The position numbers were made by a program, and so were the translations under genes. A stretch of 64,000 nt of DNA from Allobosea sp. (GTDB lineage: Bacteria > Pseudomonadota > Alphaproteobacteria > Rhizobiales > Beijerinckiaceae): NCBI GenBank assembly GCA_024231975.1, contig JAAEQB010000005.1:23832-87831 (forward strand), written 5' to 3'. The notes beneath the pieces were generated by a model. The model did not search any database and had not been told where the DNA came from. It saw nothing but the letters and a program-made list of their open reading frames with translations. How positions within the stretch are numbered: the first letter of the stretch is position 1; every line of letters starts with the position of its first letter. This document shows, piece after piece, positions 32,158 to 40,580 of this stretch.

Positions 32158-32940
32158 ATGCTGACCGAAACCCAGCGCGCGCAAGTGGTGCGCTCTTTGC
32201 TCGAGAGCCACCGCACCAAGAAGCAGGGCGAACGGCCCTCGCAGATGTTCCCGGAGATTGAGATCGCCGATTCCTATGCGATCTCCTCGGCGGTGGCGCA
32301 GGAGCGCGTCAAGGCGGGCGCCCGCATCATCGGCCACAAGATCGGCCTGACCTCGAAGGCGATGCAGGCCTCCTCGAAGATCGACGAGCCCGACTATGGC
32401 TATCTCTTTGACGATCTCCTGCTGAACGACGGCGCCAAGGTGAAGTTCGAGAATTTCTGCGTGCCGCGCGTCGAGCCGGAGTTGACCTTCATCCTGAAGG
32501 AGCCGCTGAAGGGGCCGGGCATCGGGCTGATCGACGTGCTCAGGGCGACCGAATATGTCGTGCCCTCGATCGAGATCATCGATGCGCGCGTCACCGAGCC
32601 GCGCAAGATCTTCGACACGGTCGCCGACAATGGTGCTGCCGCCGGCATCGTCCTCGGCGGCCGGCCGGTGCGGCCGGAGGATGTCGACCTGCGCTGGGTC
32701 GGGGCGATCTTCTACCGTAACTCCGAGATCGAGGAGACCGGCCTTGCCGCCGGCGTGCTCGGCCACCCCGCCATGGCGATCGCCTGGCTCGCCAACAAGC
32801 TTGCGCCCTTCGACATCACCTTGCAGCCGGGCGACCTGATGCTGTCGGGCTCCTTCACACGGCCGGTCTGGGCGGCTAAGGGCGATACGCTGCACGCCGA
32901 TTTCGGGCCGCTCGGTAGCGTCTCCGTGCAGTTCGTCTGA
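32158..32940 (+). CDS. HpaH/DmpE/DmpH-family hydratase or decarboxylase of the meta-cleavage pathway
   Basis: 260 residues, Mg-dependent enzyme family that hydrates 2-oxo-4-enoates or decarboxylates 4-oxalocrotonate. Long identical stretches with enterobacterial HpaH as I remember it: GHKIGLTSKAMQASS, EPDYG, VPSIEIIDAR, ILGGRP-like and WLANKLAPFD, and SGSFTRPV near the C-terminus. This makes HpaH (2-oxohept-4-ene-1,7-dioate hydratase) the nearest named relative. AAGGAAG precedes the ATG. The aldolase gene starts 11 bp after its stop. Confidence 0.88.
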   Translation: MLTETQRAQVVRSLLESHRTKKQGERPSQMFPEIEIADSYAISSAVAQERVKAGARIIGHKIGLTSKAMQASSKIDEPDYGYLFDDLLLNDGAKVKFENFCVPRVEPELTFILKEPLKGPGIGLIDVLRATEYVVPSIEIIDARVTEPRKIFDTVADNGAAAGIVLGGRPVRPEDVDLRWVGAIFYRNSEIEETGLAAGVLGHPAMAIAWLANKLAPFDITLQPGDLMLSGSFTRPVWAAKGDTLHADFGPLGSVSVQFV

Positions 32941-32951
32941 GAGGGAGCGCC

Positions 32952-33713
32952 ATGGATCTGCCCCGCAACGCCTTCAAGGCCGCGCTCGCGCGCGGCGAAT
33001 TGCAGATCGGGCTGTGGAGCAGCCTGTGCAGTCCTATCGTCGCCGAGATCATCGGCCATAGCGGCTTCGACTGGATCCTGGTCGACACCGAGCATTCGCC
33101 GAACGAGCCGCCGGCCGTGCTGGCCCAGCTCCAGGCCCTGCAGGCTGGCACCGCGACCCCGATCGTGCGCCCGGCCTGGAACGATCCTGTGCTGCTGAAG
33201 CGCCTGCTCGACATCGGCACGCAGGCCGTGCTGGTGCCCTTCGTGCAGAACGCCGAGGAGGCGGCCAAGGCCGTCGCCGCCTGCCGCTATCCGCCGGCCG
33301 GCATCCGCGGCATCACCGTGAGCGGGCGGGGCAGCCGCTATGGCCGCGTGCCCGACTATCTCAAGCGCGCCGATGCCGAGATCTGCGTCCTCGTCCAGGT
33401 CGAGACCGGCGAGGCCTTGGCGCAGCTTGAGGCGATCGCCGCGGTCGACGGCGTCGACGGCGTCTTCATCGGTCCCGCCGATCTCTCGGCATCGCTCGGC
33501 CATATCGGCAATCCCGGCCATCCCGAGGTGCAGGAAGCGATCAAGGGGGCGGTTGAGCGGCTGACGGCCGTTGGCAAGCCGGCCGGCATCCTGACGCCGT
33601 CCGAGGCCGATGCGCGCCGCTATATCGAATGGGGCTATCGCTTCGTCGCGGTCGGTTCCGATCTCGGCCTGCTCACCAAGCATGCCGACGCGCTGGCGAA
33701 GACGTTTCGGTAA
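32952..33713 (+). CDS. hpaI: HpaI-type class II pyruvate aldolase
   Basis: Cleaves 4-hydroxy-2-oxo acids to pyruvate and an aldehyde, the last step of meta-cleavage. 253 residues. Catalytic His in VDTEHSPNE, Arg in VRPAWNDP, and metal ligands Glu in VQVETGEAL and Asp in FIGPADLSASLG are all present. The YPPAGIRGI and RYGRVPDYL segments are those of HpaI rather than of garL. An intrinsic terminator follows 37 bp after the stop. Confidence 0.9.
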   Translation: MDLPRNAFKAALARGELQIGLWSSLCSPIVAEIIGHSGFDWILVDTEHSPNEPPAVLAQLQALQAGTATPIVRPAWNDPVLLKRLLDIGTQAVLVPFVQNAEEAAKAVAACRYPPAGIRGITVSGRGSRYGRVPDYLKRADAEICVLVQVETGEALAQLEAIAAVDGVDGVFIGPADLSASLGHIGNPGHPEVQEAIKGAVERLTAVGKPAGILTPSEADARRYIEWGYRFVAVGSDLGLLTKHADALAKTFR

Positions 33714-33750
33714 AGCAGAGCCCCGCGGGCCGTTTTAGCTTTTAAGCAAA

Positions 33751-33780
33751 AGGCCCCGCAGTCGCCTGCGGGGCCTTTTT
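33751..33780. terminator. Bidirectional intrinsic terminator
   Basis: AGGCCCCGCAG-TCGC-CTGCGGGGCCT: an 11-bp GC-rich stem with a 4-nt loop, then TTTTT on the plus strand and an A-run on the other side (AAAA at 33748-33751). It separates the convergent hpaI and dksA genes and could end both transcripts. Confidence 0.9.
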
Positions 33781-33804
33781 CATGAATGCGATGCGCAGAA
33801 CGTC

Positions 33805-34227
33805 TCAATCGTCGCGGAAGACACGCTCGTTGCGCTCGTGGCGCTCCTGCGCCTCCAGCGAGAGCGTCGCGATCGGGCGGGCTTCCAGGCGCTTCAGCGA
33901 GATCGGCTCGCCGGTCTCCTCGCAATAGCCGTAGGAGCCGTCCTCGATGCGGGAGAGGGCGGCGTCGATCTTCGAGATCAGCTTGCGCTGGCGATCGCGG
34001 GCACGAAGCTCGATGGCGCGGTCAGTTTCGGAAGAGGCGCGATCGGCGATGTCCGGGTGATTCTCGCTCTCGCTCTGCAAGGTGACCAGGGTCTCCTTGG
34101 CCTCCTTGAGGATCTCATCCTTCCAGGCCAGCAACTTGTTGCGGAAATACTCCCGCTGCCGCTCGTTCATGAACGGCTCGCTGTCGGAGGGCTTGTAGTC
34201 AGGGGCAAGACTGATCTGCTTCGACAT
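33805..34227 (-). CDS. dksA: RNA polymerase-binding transcription factor DksA
   Basis: Binds the RNA polymerase secondary channel and, with ppGpp, controls stable RNA and amino-acid genes. 140 residues. The coiled-coil tip motif D59-I-A-D62-R-A64 (DxxDxA) is intact. Of the four zinc-finger cysteines only C102 remains (YGYCEETGEPISLKRLEARP); this is usual in alphaproteobacterial DksA, so it is not a defect. Single gene, convergent with hpaI. Confidence 0.95.
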   Translation of the reverse strand: MSKQISLAPDYKPSDSEPFMNERQREYFRNKLLAWKDEILKEAKETLVTLQSESENHPDIADRASSETDRAIELRARDRQRKLISKIDAALSRIEDGSYGYCEETGEPISLKRLEARPIATLSLEAQERHERNERVFRDD

Positions 34228-34370
34228 GGCAGGCCTTCTGCATGAGCGCTCGAAGGCCCCGCCGGCTTTGCCGTGTCGAGGCCGCCGATTTGGCGCCCTT
34301 ATAGCGATTGGTCACACCGGGAACAATCGCTTTCGCGCAGCCGTGAACAAGCTGGCAAAGCGCTGGAAAA

Positions 34371-35375
34371 TCAGCGCAATCCGAGGATCGCCGCGGCGAT
34401 GTCCGCCCCGAGCGGCCCGGCGATCTTCCGCCGGTAGTGGGTATGGTCGAAATAGTTGCCCGGCTCGCGATTCTCCGGCCGGTCGATGCGCCAGTCGACG
34501 AGGGCGGTGCGCGGACGCTCCGCGGCGAGCCTGGCATAGGCATCGCGACAGGCGGCGTCGGCGCTGGCGCCGGGTGTTCCGGGCACGGGCAGGGCGGAGA
34601 CGAAGTTGGGCGGCCGCACCAGGACGACCGGCACGCCCTGCGCCAGCCTGTCGAGCACTTCGCGCAGCGCCGTCGCCGCGGGGAAGGGGCCGGTCGTATT
34701 GCCGCCGCTGGCGTCGAGTGGCTCGAGCAGCTTGGCCCGGCGGACGGGATCGCTGTGGAAACCCTGGACCTCGTAGCCGGCCTCGTAGTCCCAGTAGCCG
34801 TCGGGCCGGGCGCGCTCGGGCGCCTTGGCCGTCAGGTAACGCAACCGGCGCAGCGTTTCCTCGACCACGTCGAAGCGCAGCAGCCCGGCGAGGTAGCGCG
34901 CGGTCGAGCTCTCGAACAGCCAGAACGGGAAGGGCTTCTCGATCGCCAATGTCGGGTCGGACGTGCACCAGCGCACGTCGATGCCGATCACCAGCGCCTT
35001 CGCGTGCTCCTTGCGATGGCGCAGGAACCAGTCGAGCAGGACGAGGCTCTCGCGCGGGCCGGTCGCCGGGGCGATCAGCGAGACGAAGGGGATGCCGGTC
35101 TGCTCGGTCAGCTGCTCCGGCGAGACCAGCTGGATATGCGAGTTGCCGAAGATCGCGCCGGAGAAATGCGGGTCGCGGCCGCGGCTGGCGGCGGCGGTGC
35201 GCGGCCCTTGCGGGCTGACGCCGGCCTTGAGCTTCAGCGGCGAGCGCCCGCTGTCATAGGGATCGACCAGGAAGGCGAGCGCCAGCAGCGCCGCGGCGAG
35301 GAGCATCGCCGCGGCGAGGAAGGTGCGGCCGAAGCCGCGCCAGCGCAGGTCAGAACTGGAAGTAGATGAACTCAT
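34371..35375 (-). CDS. AlgJ/AlgX-like SGNH protein paired with an MBOAT acyltransferase
   Basis: 334 residues: one N-terminal membrane helix (about 19-37, LAAAMLLAAALLALAFLVD) and a periplasmic region with GNSHIQ (SGNH block-I-like) and a C-terminal DHTHYRRKIAGPLG (the Asp-X-X-His block). It overlaps the upstream MBOAT gene by 26 bp. Such pairs transfer acetyl groups from the membrane to exported polysaccharides, as AlgI with AlgJ/AlgX do. The polymer is unknown and no polysaccharide synthase is nearby. Confidence 0.75.
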   Translation of the reverse strand: MSSSTSSSDLRWRGFGRTFLAAAMLLAAALLALAFLVDPYDSGRSPLKLKAGVSPQGPRTAAASRGRDPHFSGAIFGNSHIQLVSPEQLTEQTGIPFVSLIAPATGPRESLVLLDWFLRHRKEHAKALVIGIDVRWCTSDPTLAIEKPFPFWLFESSTARYLAGLLRFDVVEETLRRLRYLTAKAPERARPDGYWDYEAGYEVQGFHSDPVRRAKLLEPLDASGGNTTGPFPAATALREVLDRLAQGVPVVLVRPPNFVSALPVPGTPGASADAACRDAYARLAAERPRTALVDWRIDRPENREPGNYFDHTHYRRKIAGPLGADIAAAILGLR

Positions 35376-36723
35376 AATTGGCGTCGTCGCCGATCTTGAA
35401 CAGGACCAGCACGAAGAGGATGGCGGTGAGGACGGCGAGCCAACGCGCCGGCGGCGCCTTGTGCACGGCCGCCCAGGCGGTCGGGCCGATCATGGCGACG
35501 GCGATCGCAGGCAGGAAGGCGCGCCATTTGAAGCCGGTGCCGACGGGCGAAAAGCCGAGCATGGCCTTGTAGATCGCCAGCGCCGCCTCGAAGGAGGTGG
35601 CGCGGAACAGCACCCAGCAGACAGCGACGAAGAGGAAAGTCAGCGCCCAGCCGAGCAGCTTCGGCATCGGCAGGCCGGCGCGGCGCCAGAGCACGCCGAT
35701 GGCGAGCACGACGCCATGCGCCACGCCCCAGGCGACGAAGTTGAGGCCGGCGCCGTGCCAGAGGCCGCCGAGCGCCATGGTGGCGAACAGCGCCCAGAGC
35801 TGCAGTGGCAGGCCGTGCCGCGAGCCGCCGAGCGGGATGTAGAGATAGTCGCGCAGGAAGCGCGACAGCGTCATGTGCCAGCGCCGCCAGAAATCCTGCA
35901 GGCTCGTGGCGCGATAGGGCACGTCGAAATTCTGCGGCAACACGATGCCGAAGAGCAGGGCCAGGCCCAGCGCCATGTCGGTGTAGCCGGAGAAGTCGAA
36001 ATAGATCTGGAAGGTGAAGGCGAGCGTCCCCTGCCAGGCCTGCGCCATGCTGACGACGTCGCCGGCGGCGGCTGCGGCGAAGACCGGGTTGGCATATTCG
36101 GAGAGCGGGTCGCCGATCAGCACCTTCTTCGCCAGGCCGATCGTCAGCAGCATGATGCCGCGGGCGATGCGCTCGGCCGCGTCGGGGCGCAGATAAGGCC
36201 GCTCCTCGAACTGGTGCATGATCTCTCGCCAGCGCACCAGCGGGCCGGCCAGCACCTGCGGGAAGAAGGCGATGTAGAGCGCATAGCGGACGAGATCGTA
36301 GCGCGGCGCTTCGCCCCGGCGCAGATCGGTCAGGTACATCACATGGTGGAAGGTGAAGAAGGAGATGCCGAGCGGCAGCGCGAGATCGAGCTTCGTCGTC
36401 GGCAATCCCGGAATCATCGCAGCGAGATCGGCGAAGAAGTTGAAGTATTTGAACAGCGCCAGGATCGCGAGGTTGATCGCGATGGCGAGCGTGATCAGGC
36501 CGCTGGCCTTGGTCTTCTGGAAGGCTTCGGCGATCAGCCAGTTGAGCAGGATCGAGAAGGCGAGCAGCGGCACGAAGCGCCAGTCCCACCAGCCATAGAA
36601 GGCGAAGGAGAGCACCGCGAGCAGCGGCAGCCGCCAGGCCGGCACGAAGCGCTCGACCAGCCAATGCAGGGCGAGCGCCAGCGGCAGGAAACCGAGCAGG
36701 AAGGCGAAGGAGTTGAACAGCAT
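35350..36723 (-). CDS. MBOAT-family membrane O-acyltransferase (AlgI-like)
   Basis: 457 residues, multi-pass membrane protein. Family hallmarks: YIPLGGSRHGLPLQL, the catalytic His in GGLWHGAGLNFVAWG, and the early FNSFAFLLGFLPLALALHW start typical of AlgI/DltB-type proteins. It probably moves acyl groups across the inner membrane to the overlapping downstream SGNH protein, which then acylates an exported glycan. Confidence 0.92.
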   Translation of the reverse strand: MLFNSFAFLLGFLPLALALHWLVERFVPAWRLPLLAVLSFAFYGWWDWRFVPLLAFSILLNWLIAEAFQKTKASGLITLAIAINLAILALFKYFNFFADLAAMIPGLPTTKLDLALPLGISFFTFHHVMYLTDLRRGEAPRYDLVRYALYIAFFPQVLAGPLVRWREIMHQFEERPYLRPDAAERIARGIMLLTIGLAKKVLIGDPLSEYANPVFAAAAAGDVVSMAQAWQGTLAFTFQIYFDFSGYTDMALGLALLFGIVLPQNFDVPYRATSLQDFWRRWHMTLSRFLRDYLYIPLGGSRHGLPLQLWALFATMALGGLWHGAGLNFVAWGVAHGVVLAIGVLWRRAGLPMPKLLGWALTFLFVAVCWVLFRATSFEAALAIYKAMLGFSPVGTGFKWRAFLPAIAVAMIGPTAWAAVHKAPPARWLAVLTAILFVLVLFKIGDDANYEFIYFQF

Positions 36724-36822
36724 CGGGCGGGAGAGGGCGGCGGGAGAGGGCCGCCTTAGACGATTATCGCCGCCCTGTCATGGTCAGGACGTCGCACGCT
36801 TCCCTCGCCAGCGCCCCATCGC

Positions 36823-37899
36823 TCAGATGTTGTCGCCCCTGAGCGCCTCGCAGACAGCGTGTGTCACCTGCGCCGTCGTCGCGCTGCCGCCGAGATCGGG
36901 CGTGTGCAGGGCAGGGTCGGCGGTGACGCGCTCGACGGCGCGCATCAGCCGGGCCGCTGCGGCCTTCTCGCCGAGATGCTCCAGCATCATCGCGCCGGTC
37001 CAGAAGGTCGCGACCGGGTTGGCGATGCCCTTGCCGGTGATGTCGAAGGCCGAGCCGTGGATCGGCTCGAACATGGACGGCGTCTTGCGCTCGGGGTTGA
37101 GATTCGCGGTTGGTGCGATGCCGAGCGACCCGGCCAGCGCCGCGGCGAGGTCGGACAGGATGTCGGCGTGGAGATTGGTCGCGACGATGGTGTCGAGCGT
37201 GTCCGGCTTCAGCGTCATGCGCATGGTCATGGCGTCGACCAGCATCTTGTCCCAGCTGACATCCGGGAATTCGCGCGCGACTTCGGCCGCGATCTCGTCC
37301 CACATCACCATGCCGTGGCGCTGGGCGTTCGACTTGGTGACGACGGTCAGGAGCTTGCGCGGCCGCGAACTGGCGACCACGAAGGCGTAGCGGATGATCC
37401 GGGTGACGCCGGCGCGGGTGAACATCGCGACGTCGGTCGCGACCTCCTCGGGCAGGCCCTTGTGGACGCGCCCGCCGACGCCGGAATACTCGCCCTCGGA
37501 GTTCTCGCGCACGATCACCCAGTCGAGCTCGGGGCCGGAGACGTGGCGCAGCGGGCTGACGATCCCCGGCAGGATGCGGGTCGGGCGGACATTGGCGTAC
37601 TGGTCGAGCGGCTGGCAGATCGCGAGCCTGAGACCCCAGAGCGTCAGGTGGTCGGGAATGTCGGGCGCGCCGACCGCGCCGAAATAGATCGCATCGAAAA
37701 CCCGCAGCTGGTCGGCGCCGTCGGCCGGCATCATCACGCCATGCCTGCGGTAATAGTCGGAGCCCCAGTCGAAGGCCTTGATGTCCAGGCGGAAACCGCC
37801 ATCGCGCTCGGCGCAGACCTCCAGGGCCTGGAGCCCGGCGGCGATGACCTCGGGCCCGATACCGTCCCCGCCGATGGCGGCGATCCTGTGCGTGCGCAT
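36823..37899 (-). CDS. Tartrate dehydrogenase/decarboxylase-family enzyme (isocitrate/isopropylmalate dehydrogenase superfamily)
   Basis: NAD-dependent oxidative decarboxylase of a 2-hydroxy acid, such as tartrate or D-malate. 358 residues from the ATG at 37899 (MRTHRIAAIGGDGIGPEVI). Contains RENSEGEYSGVGGRVH, the segment that distinguishes tartrate/D-malate enzymes from LeuB, the catalytic Lys region VVTKSNAQRHG, the metal ligands in DAMTMRM and NLHADILSDLAA, and the NAD site EPIHGSAFDITGKGIANP. The Bug binding protein immediately upstream suggests uptake of the same acid. Confidence 0.88.
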   Translation of the reverse strand: MRTHRIAAIGGDGIGPEVIAAGLQALEVCAERDGGFRLDIKAFDWGSDYYRRHGVMMPADGADQLRVFDAIYFGAVGAPDIPDHLTLWGLRLAICQPLDQYANVRPTRILPGIVSPLRHVSGPELDWVIVRENSEGEYSGVGGRVHKGLPEEVATDVAMFTRAGVTRIIRYAFVVASSRPRKLLTVVTKSNAQRHGMVMWDEIAAEVAREFPDVSWDKMLVDAMTMRMTLKPDTLDTIVATNLHADILSDLAAALAGSLGIAPTANLNPERKTPSMFEPIHGSAFDITGKGIANPVATFWTGAMMLEHLGEKAAAARLMRAVERVTADPALHTPDLGGSATTAQVTHAVCEALRGDNI

Positions 37900-37937
37900 G
37901 CTCTTGTCCGATGCTCTTGGTGCTGTTGCTGTAGGGA

Positions 37938-38912
37938 TTACTGCGCGGTCACGCCGGCATTGCGGATAACCGGCACCCATTTGTCGATCTCGCTGCGGAC
38001 GAGCTCGCCGAGCGCCGCCGGGGTCTGGCCGGCCTCGTCGGGCAGCTCGGCGCCGAGTTCGAGGAAGCGCTTGCGCGTCGGCTCGTCTCTGAGCGCGGTG
38101 CGGGCGGCGGCGTTCAGTCTGTCGACGATCTCCTTCGGCGTGCCCTTGGGCGCGAACATCGCGTTCCAGCCGGTGGCCTGGAATTGCGGCAGGCCCTGCT
38201 CGGCCGAGGTCGGGACATCGGGAATGACCGAGAGCCTGTTCTTGACCGCGACCACGAGACCCTTGCCCTCCTTGGCCTGGACGCTTGGGACGATCGCGAC
38301 GGTCTGGTCGCAGACATAGTCGACCTGACCGCCGAGCAGCGCATTCAGCGCCGGTCCCGAGCCGCGGAAGGGGACATGCTGCGGCTTGGTGCCAAGCAGC
38401 GAGTCGAGGAAGAGGCAGGTGAGATGCGAGGTCGAGCCGACGCCGCCCGAGCCGTAGTTCAGCGTCTCGGCATTGGTCTTGAGGTAGGCGACGAATTCGC
38501 GGAAATCCTTGACCGGGAGGTCCTTCTTGGCGACCACCAGCATCGGCGTCGAGGCCGAGTTCATCACCGGTTCGAAATCGGTGCGGGGGTCATAGGCGAG
38601 CTTGGGATAGAGCCCGACGCTGGCCGCCTGCGTGCCGAGATTGCCCATCAGCAACGTGTAGCCGTCGGGCGTCGCCTTGGCGACACGGGTCGCGCCGGTG
38701 GTGCCGCCGGCGCCGGCGACGTTCTCGACCACGACCGATTGGCCGAGCGTACGGCCCATATGGTCGGCCATCAGCCGGGCCACGATGTCGGTGGTGCCGC
38801 CGGCGGCGAAGGGCACGACCAAGGTGATCGCGCGGGTCGGGTAGGGCGCCTGCGCCATCGCCGGGGATGTCGCCGTCACCCCGAGCGCCAGCGCGAACAG
38901 CATTCGCTTCAT
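37938..38912 (-). CDS. Bug/TctC-family substrate-binding protein
   Basis: 324 residues with signal peptide MKRMLFALALGVTATSPAMAQ and the family regions YPTRAITLVVPFAAGGTTDIVARL, GQSVVVENVAGAGG, and LNYGSGGVGSTSHL. First gene of a two-gene unit with the tartrate dehydrogenase-like gene 38 bp downstream. Likely ligand: a hydroxy-dicarboxylate. No TctAB membrane components are in the window. Confidence 0.9.
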   Translation of the reverse strand: MKRMLFALALGVTATSPAMAQAPYPTRAITLVVPFAAGGTTDIVARLMADHMGRTLGQSVVVENVAGAGGTTGATRVAKATPDGYTLLMGNLGTQAASVGLYPKLAYDPRTDFEPVMNSASTPMLVVAKKDLPVKDFREFVAYLKTNAETLNYGSGGVGSTSHLTCLFLDSLLGTKPQHVPFRGSGPALNALLGGQVDYVCDQTVAIVPSVQAKEGKGLVVAVKNRLSVIPDVPTSAEQGLPQFQATGWNAMFAPKGTPKEIVDRLNAAARTALRDEPTRKRFLELGAELPDEAGQTPAALGELVRSEIDKWVPVIRNAGVTAQ

Positions 38913-38969
38913 CGGTTCTCTCCCTGTGCGAGCGCCGTTCGAAGGCGCGTCGATCTGCTCTCCCATTTA

Positions 38970-38981
38970 TCTTCCATGGAA
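38970..38981. promoter_or_regulatory. Candidate GntR operator (palindrome), copy 1
   Basis: CTTCCATGGAAG, a perfect 12-bp palindrome 58 bp upstream of the Bug gene and 103 bp upstream of the GntR gene. Its half-sites recur at 39025-39048. Confidence 0.55.
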
Positions 38982-39024
38982 GTTTGCATGGCTGATCGTC
39001 GCCGTTGAGGTATGGGCTGTCAAG

Positions 39025-39048
39025 CTTCCATTCTTGCTTGCATGGAAG
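39025..39048. promoter_or_regulatory. Candidate GntR operator, split copy 2
   Basis: CTTCCAT (39025-39031) and ATGGAAG (39042-39048) repeat the halves of the upstream palindrome with a 10-nt spacer, 36 bp upstream of the GntR ATG. Fits autoregulation. Confidence 0.45.
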
Positions 39049-39083
39049 CAATCTTTTGTGCTCAATCGGTCGCTGGAGGGTCC

Positions 39084-39791
39084 ATGGTCGAGCTGGCGCG
39101 TGCCGAGGTTGTCGAGGTGGGAGCCAGACGCGGCTCGCTGGTCGACGAGGCTTATGCCGCGCTGAAGCAGGCGATCCGCGACAATGATTTTCCGCCCGGC
39201 TATCAGGGGTCGGAGCAGGAGATCGCGGTCCGCCTCGGCATGAGCCGCACGCCTGTGCACGAGGCGATCATCCGCTTGCAGGAGGACGGGCTCGTCCGCG
39301 TCCTCTCCAAGCGCGGCGTCCTGATCTGCCCGCTCGCTCCGCAGGACATCCGCGAGATCTACGAGGTCGTCATCGCGGTCGAGTCGATGGCGGCGGAGCT
39401 GCTGGCGGCGCTGTCGGAGGCGATTCGCAGGGCCGCGGCCGACGAGCTGGAGGCTGCAACCGCGGCGATGGACGAGGCGCTGGGACGCGATGATCTGCCC
39501 GGCTGGGCCGAGGCTGACGAACTCTTCCATCGCCTGCTGGTCGAGCGCTGCGGCAATGGCCGCCTGCGCCGTATCGCCCAGACGGTGACCGATCAGGCGC
39601 ATCGCGCCCGCATGCTGACGCTGAAGCTGCGGGCGAGGCCGGCCGGCTCGGCGCAGGCGCACCGCGCGATCATCGCAGCCCTGCGTTCAGGCGATGCCGC
39701 GGAGGCGCATCGCAGCGCACGGGCGCACCGTGTCGGCGCCCGGGACGAGATCGTCCCCTTGATCGAGCATATCGGCCTGCGGCAACTTTGA
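39084..39791 (+). CDS. GntR-family (FCD type) transcriptional regulator
   Basis: 235 residues from the ATG at 39084, which has GGAGGG four bases upstream; the longer frame from 39012 would cover the operators. Winged helix LVDEAYAALKQAIRDNDFPPGYQGSEQEIAVRLGMSRTPVHEAI, then FCD domain with DELFHRLLVERCGN and QAHRAIIAALRSGDAAEAH. Divergent from the Bug/tartrate dehydrogenase pair and probably its repressor. Confidence 0.9.
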   Translation: MVELARAEVVEVGARRGSLVDEAYAALKQAIRDNDFPPGYQGSEQEIAVRLGMSRTPVHEAIIRLQEDGLVRVLSKRGVLICPLAPQDIREIYEVVIAVESMAAELLAALSEAIRRAAADELEAATAAMDEALGRDDLPGWAEADELFHRLLVERCGNGRLRRIAQTVTDQAHRARMLTLKLRARPAGSAQAHRAIIAALRSGDAAEAHRSARAHRVGARDEIVPLIEHIGLRQL

Positions 39792-39840
39792 ACCGTCGGC
39801 ATTCGCCCTGAACGATGCCGCAGGCCTGCGGGATCGCTGA

Positions 39841-40440
39841 ATGACGACGGACGCCTTCTTCGCGAAAATCCGGACCTACGCCGCGCTGTCGGAGGCGGCT
39901 GAGCACGCCTGGGCGGCCCTGCTGCGGCCGAGGCAGTATCACCGGGACGAGATCTTCATCAGGGCAGGGGACGTCCCGACGCGCTATGCCTTCGTCGTCG
40001 ATGGCCTGTTCTACCAGCACTATGTCGGCCCGGATGGCGACCTGATCGTCAAATACTTCTTTCCGGAGAACCGCATCGCGGCCTCGGTCAGCGCCACGCT
40101 GCTGGGCGAGCCGAGCCTGTTCACCATCACGGCGATCGAGGACAGCACCGTCCTCGAATACGACTTCGCGGCCTTCAGAACACTCGCCGCGACGTTCCCC
40201 GATATCGCCGCCTTCTATATCCGCTACATGGAACGCCACTGGATCATCGACAAGGAACCGGACGAGATCTCGTTCCGGCATGACGGCGCCATGAAGCGCT
40301 ATCGCGAGTTCATCCGGCGCGAGCCGGAACTGCACAAGCGGCTGAAGCAACACCATATCGCCGCCTGGCTCGGCATCACCCCGGAAAGCCTCAGCCGCCT
40401 GAGGCGCGCCATTGCCTATGGCCGGATGGAGCGCGGCTGA
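39841..40440 (+). CDS. Crp/Fnr-family regulator
   Basis: 199 residues. Cyclic-nucleotide-binding-like beta barrel (residues about 25-120, RDEIFIRAGDVPTRYAFVVDGLFYQHYVGPDG), a long dimer helix, and a C-terminal recognition helix region HHIAAWLGITPESLSRLRR. No Fnr-type cysteines, so not an iron-sulphur oxygen sensor. Follows the GntR gene by 49 bp on the same strand; target unknown. Confidence 0.87.
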   Translation: MTTDAFFAKIRTYAALSEAAEHAWAALLRPRQYHRDEIFIRAGDVPTRYAFVVDGLFYQHYVGPDGDLIVKYFFPENRIAASVSATLLGEPSLFTITAIEDSTVLEYDFAAFRTLAATFPDIAAFYIRYMERHWIIDKEPDEISFRHDGAMKRYREFIRREPELHKRLKQHHIAAWLGITPESLSRLRRAIAYGRMERG

Positions 40441-40580
40441 GGCGTTTTCTTACCAAACATCAATTCGCCGACGCCCCATCGCCCCTAACACTCGCCGACA
40501 AGCAGCCGTGATGGTGGTCATCGCGGCGCTTGTCAGGCAGAGCGGGGCAAGCCTCGCTGCCATTTTCAAGGAGATGCGAG

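Noticed and set aside
33805..34227. DksA zinc finger reduced to one cysteine as a damaged gene
   Set aside because: Single-cysteine DksA is normal in alphaproteobacteria and the DxxDxA tip is intact.
35323..36759. 478-codon plus-strand frame opposite the MBOAT gene
   Set aside because: Rich in Arg, Glu, Gly and His with no domain; the minus strand has a clear multi-pass MBOAT protein.
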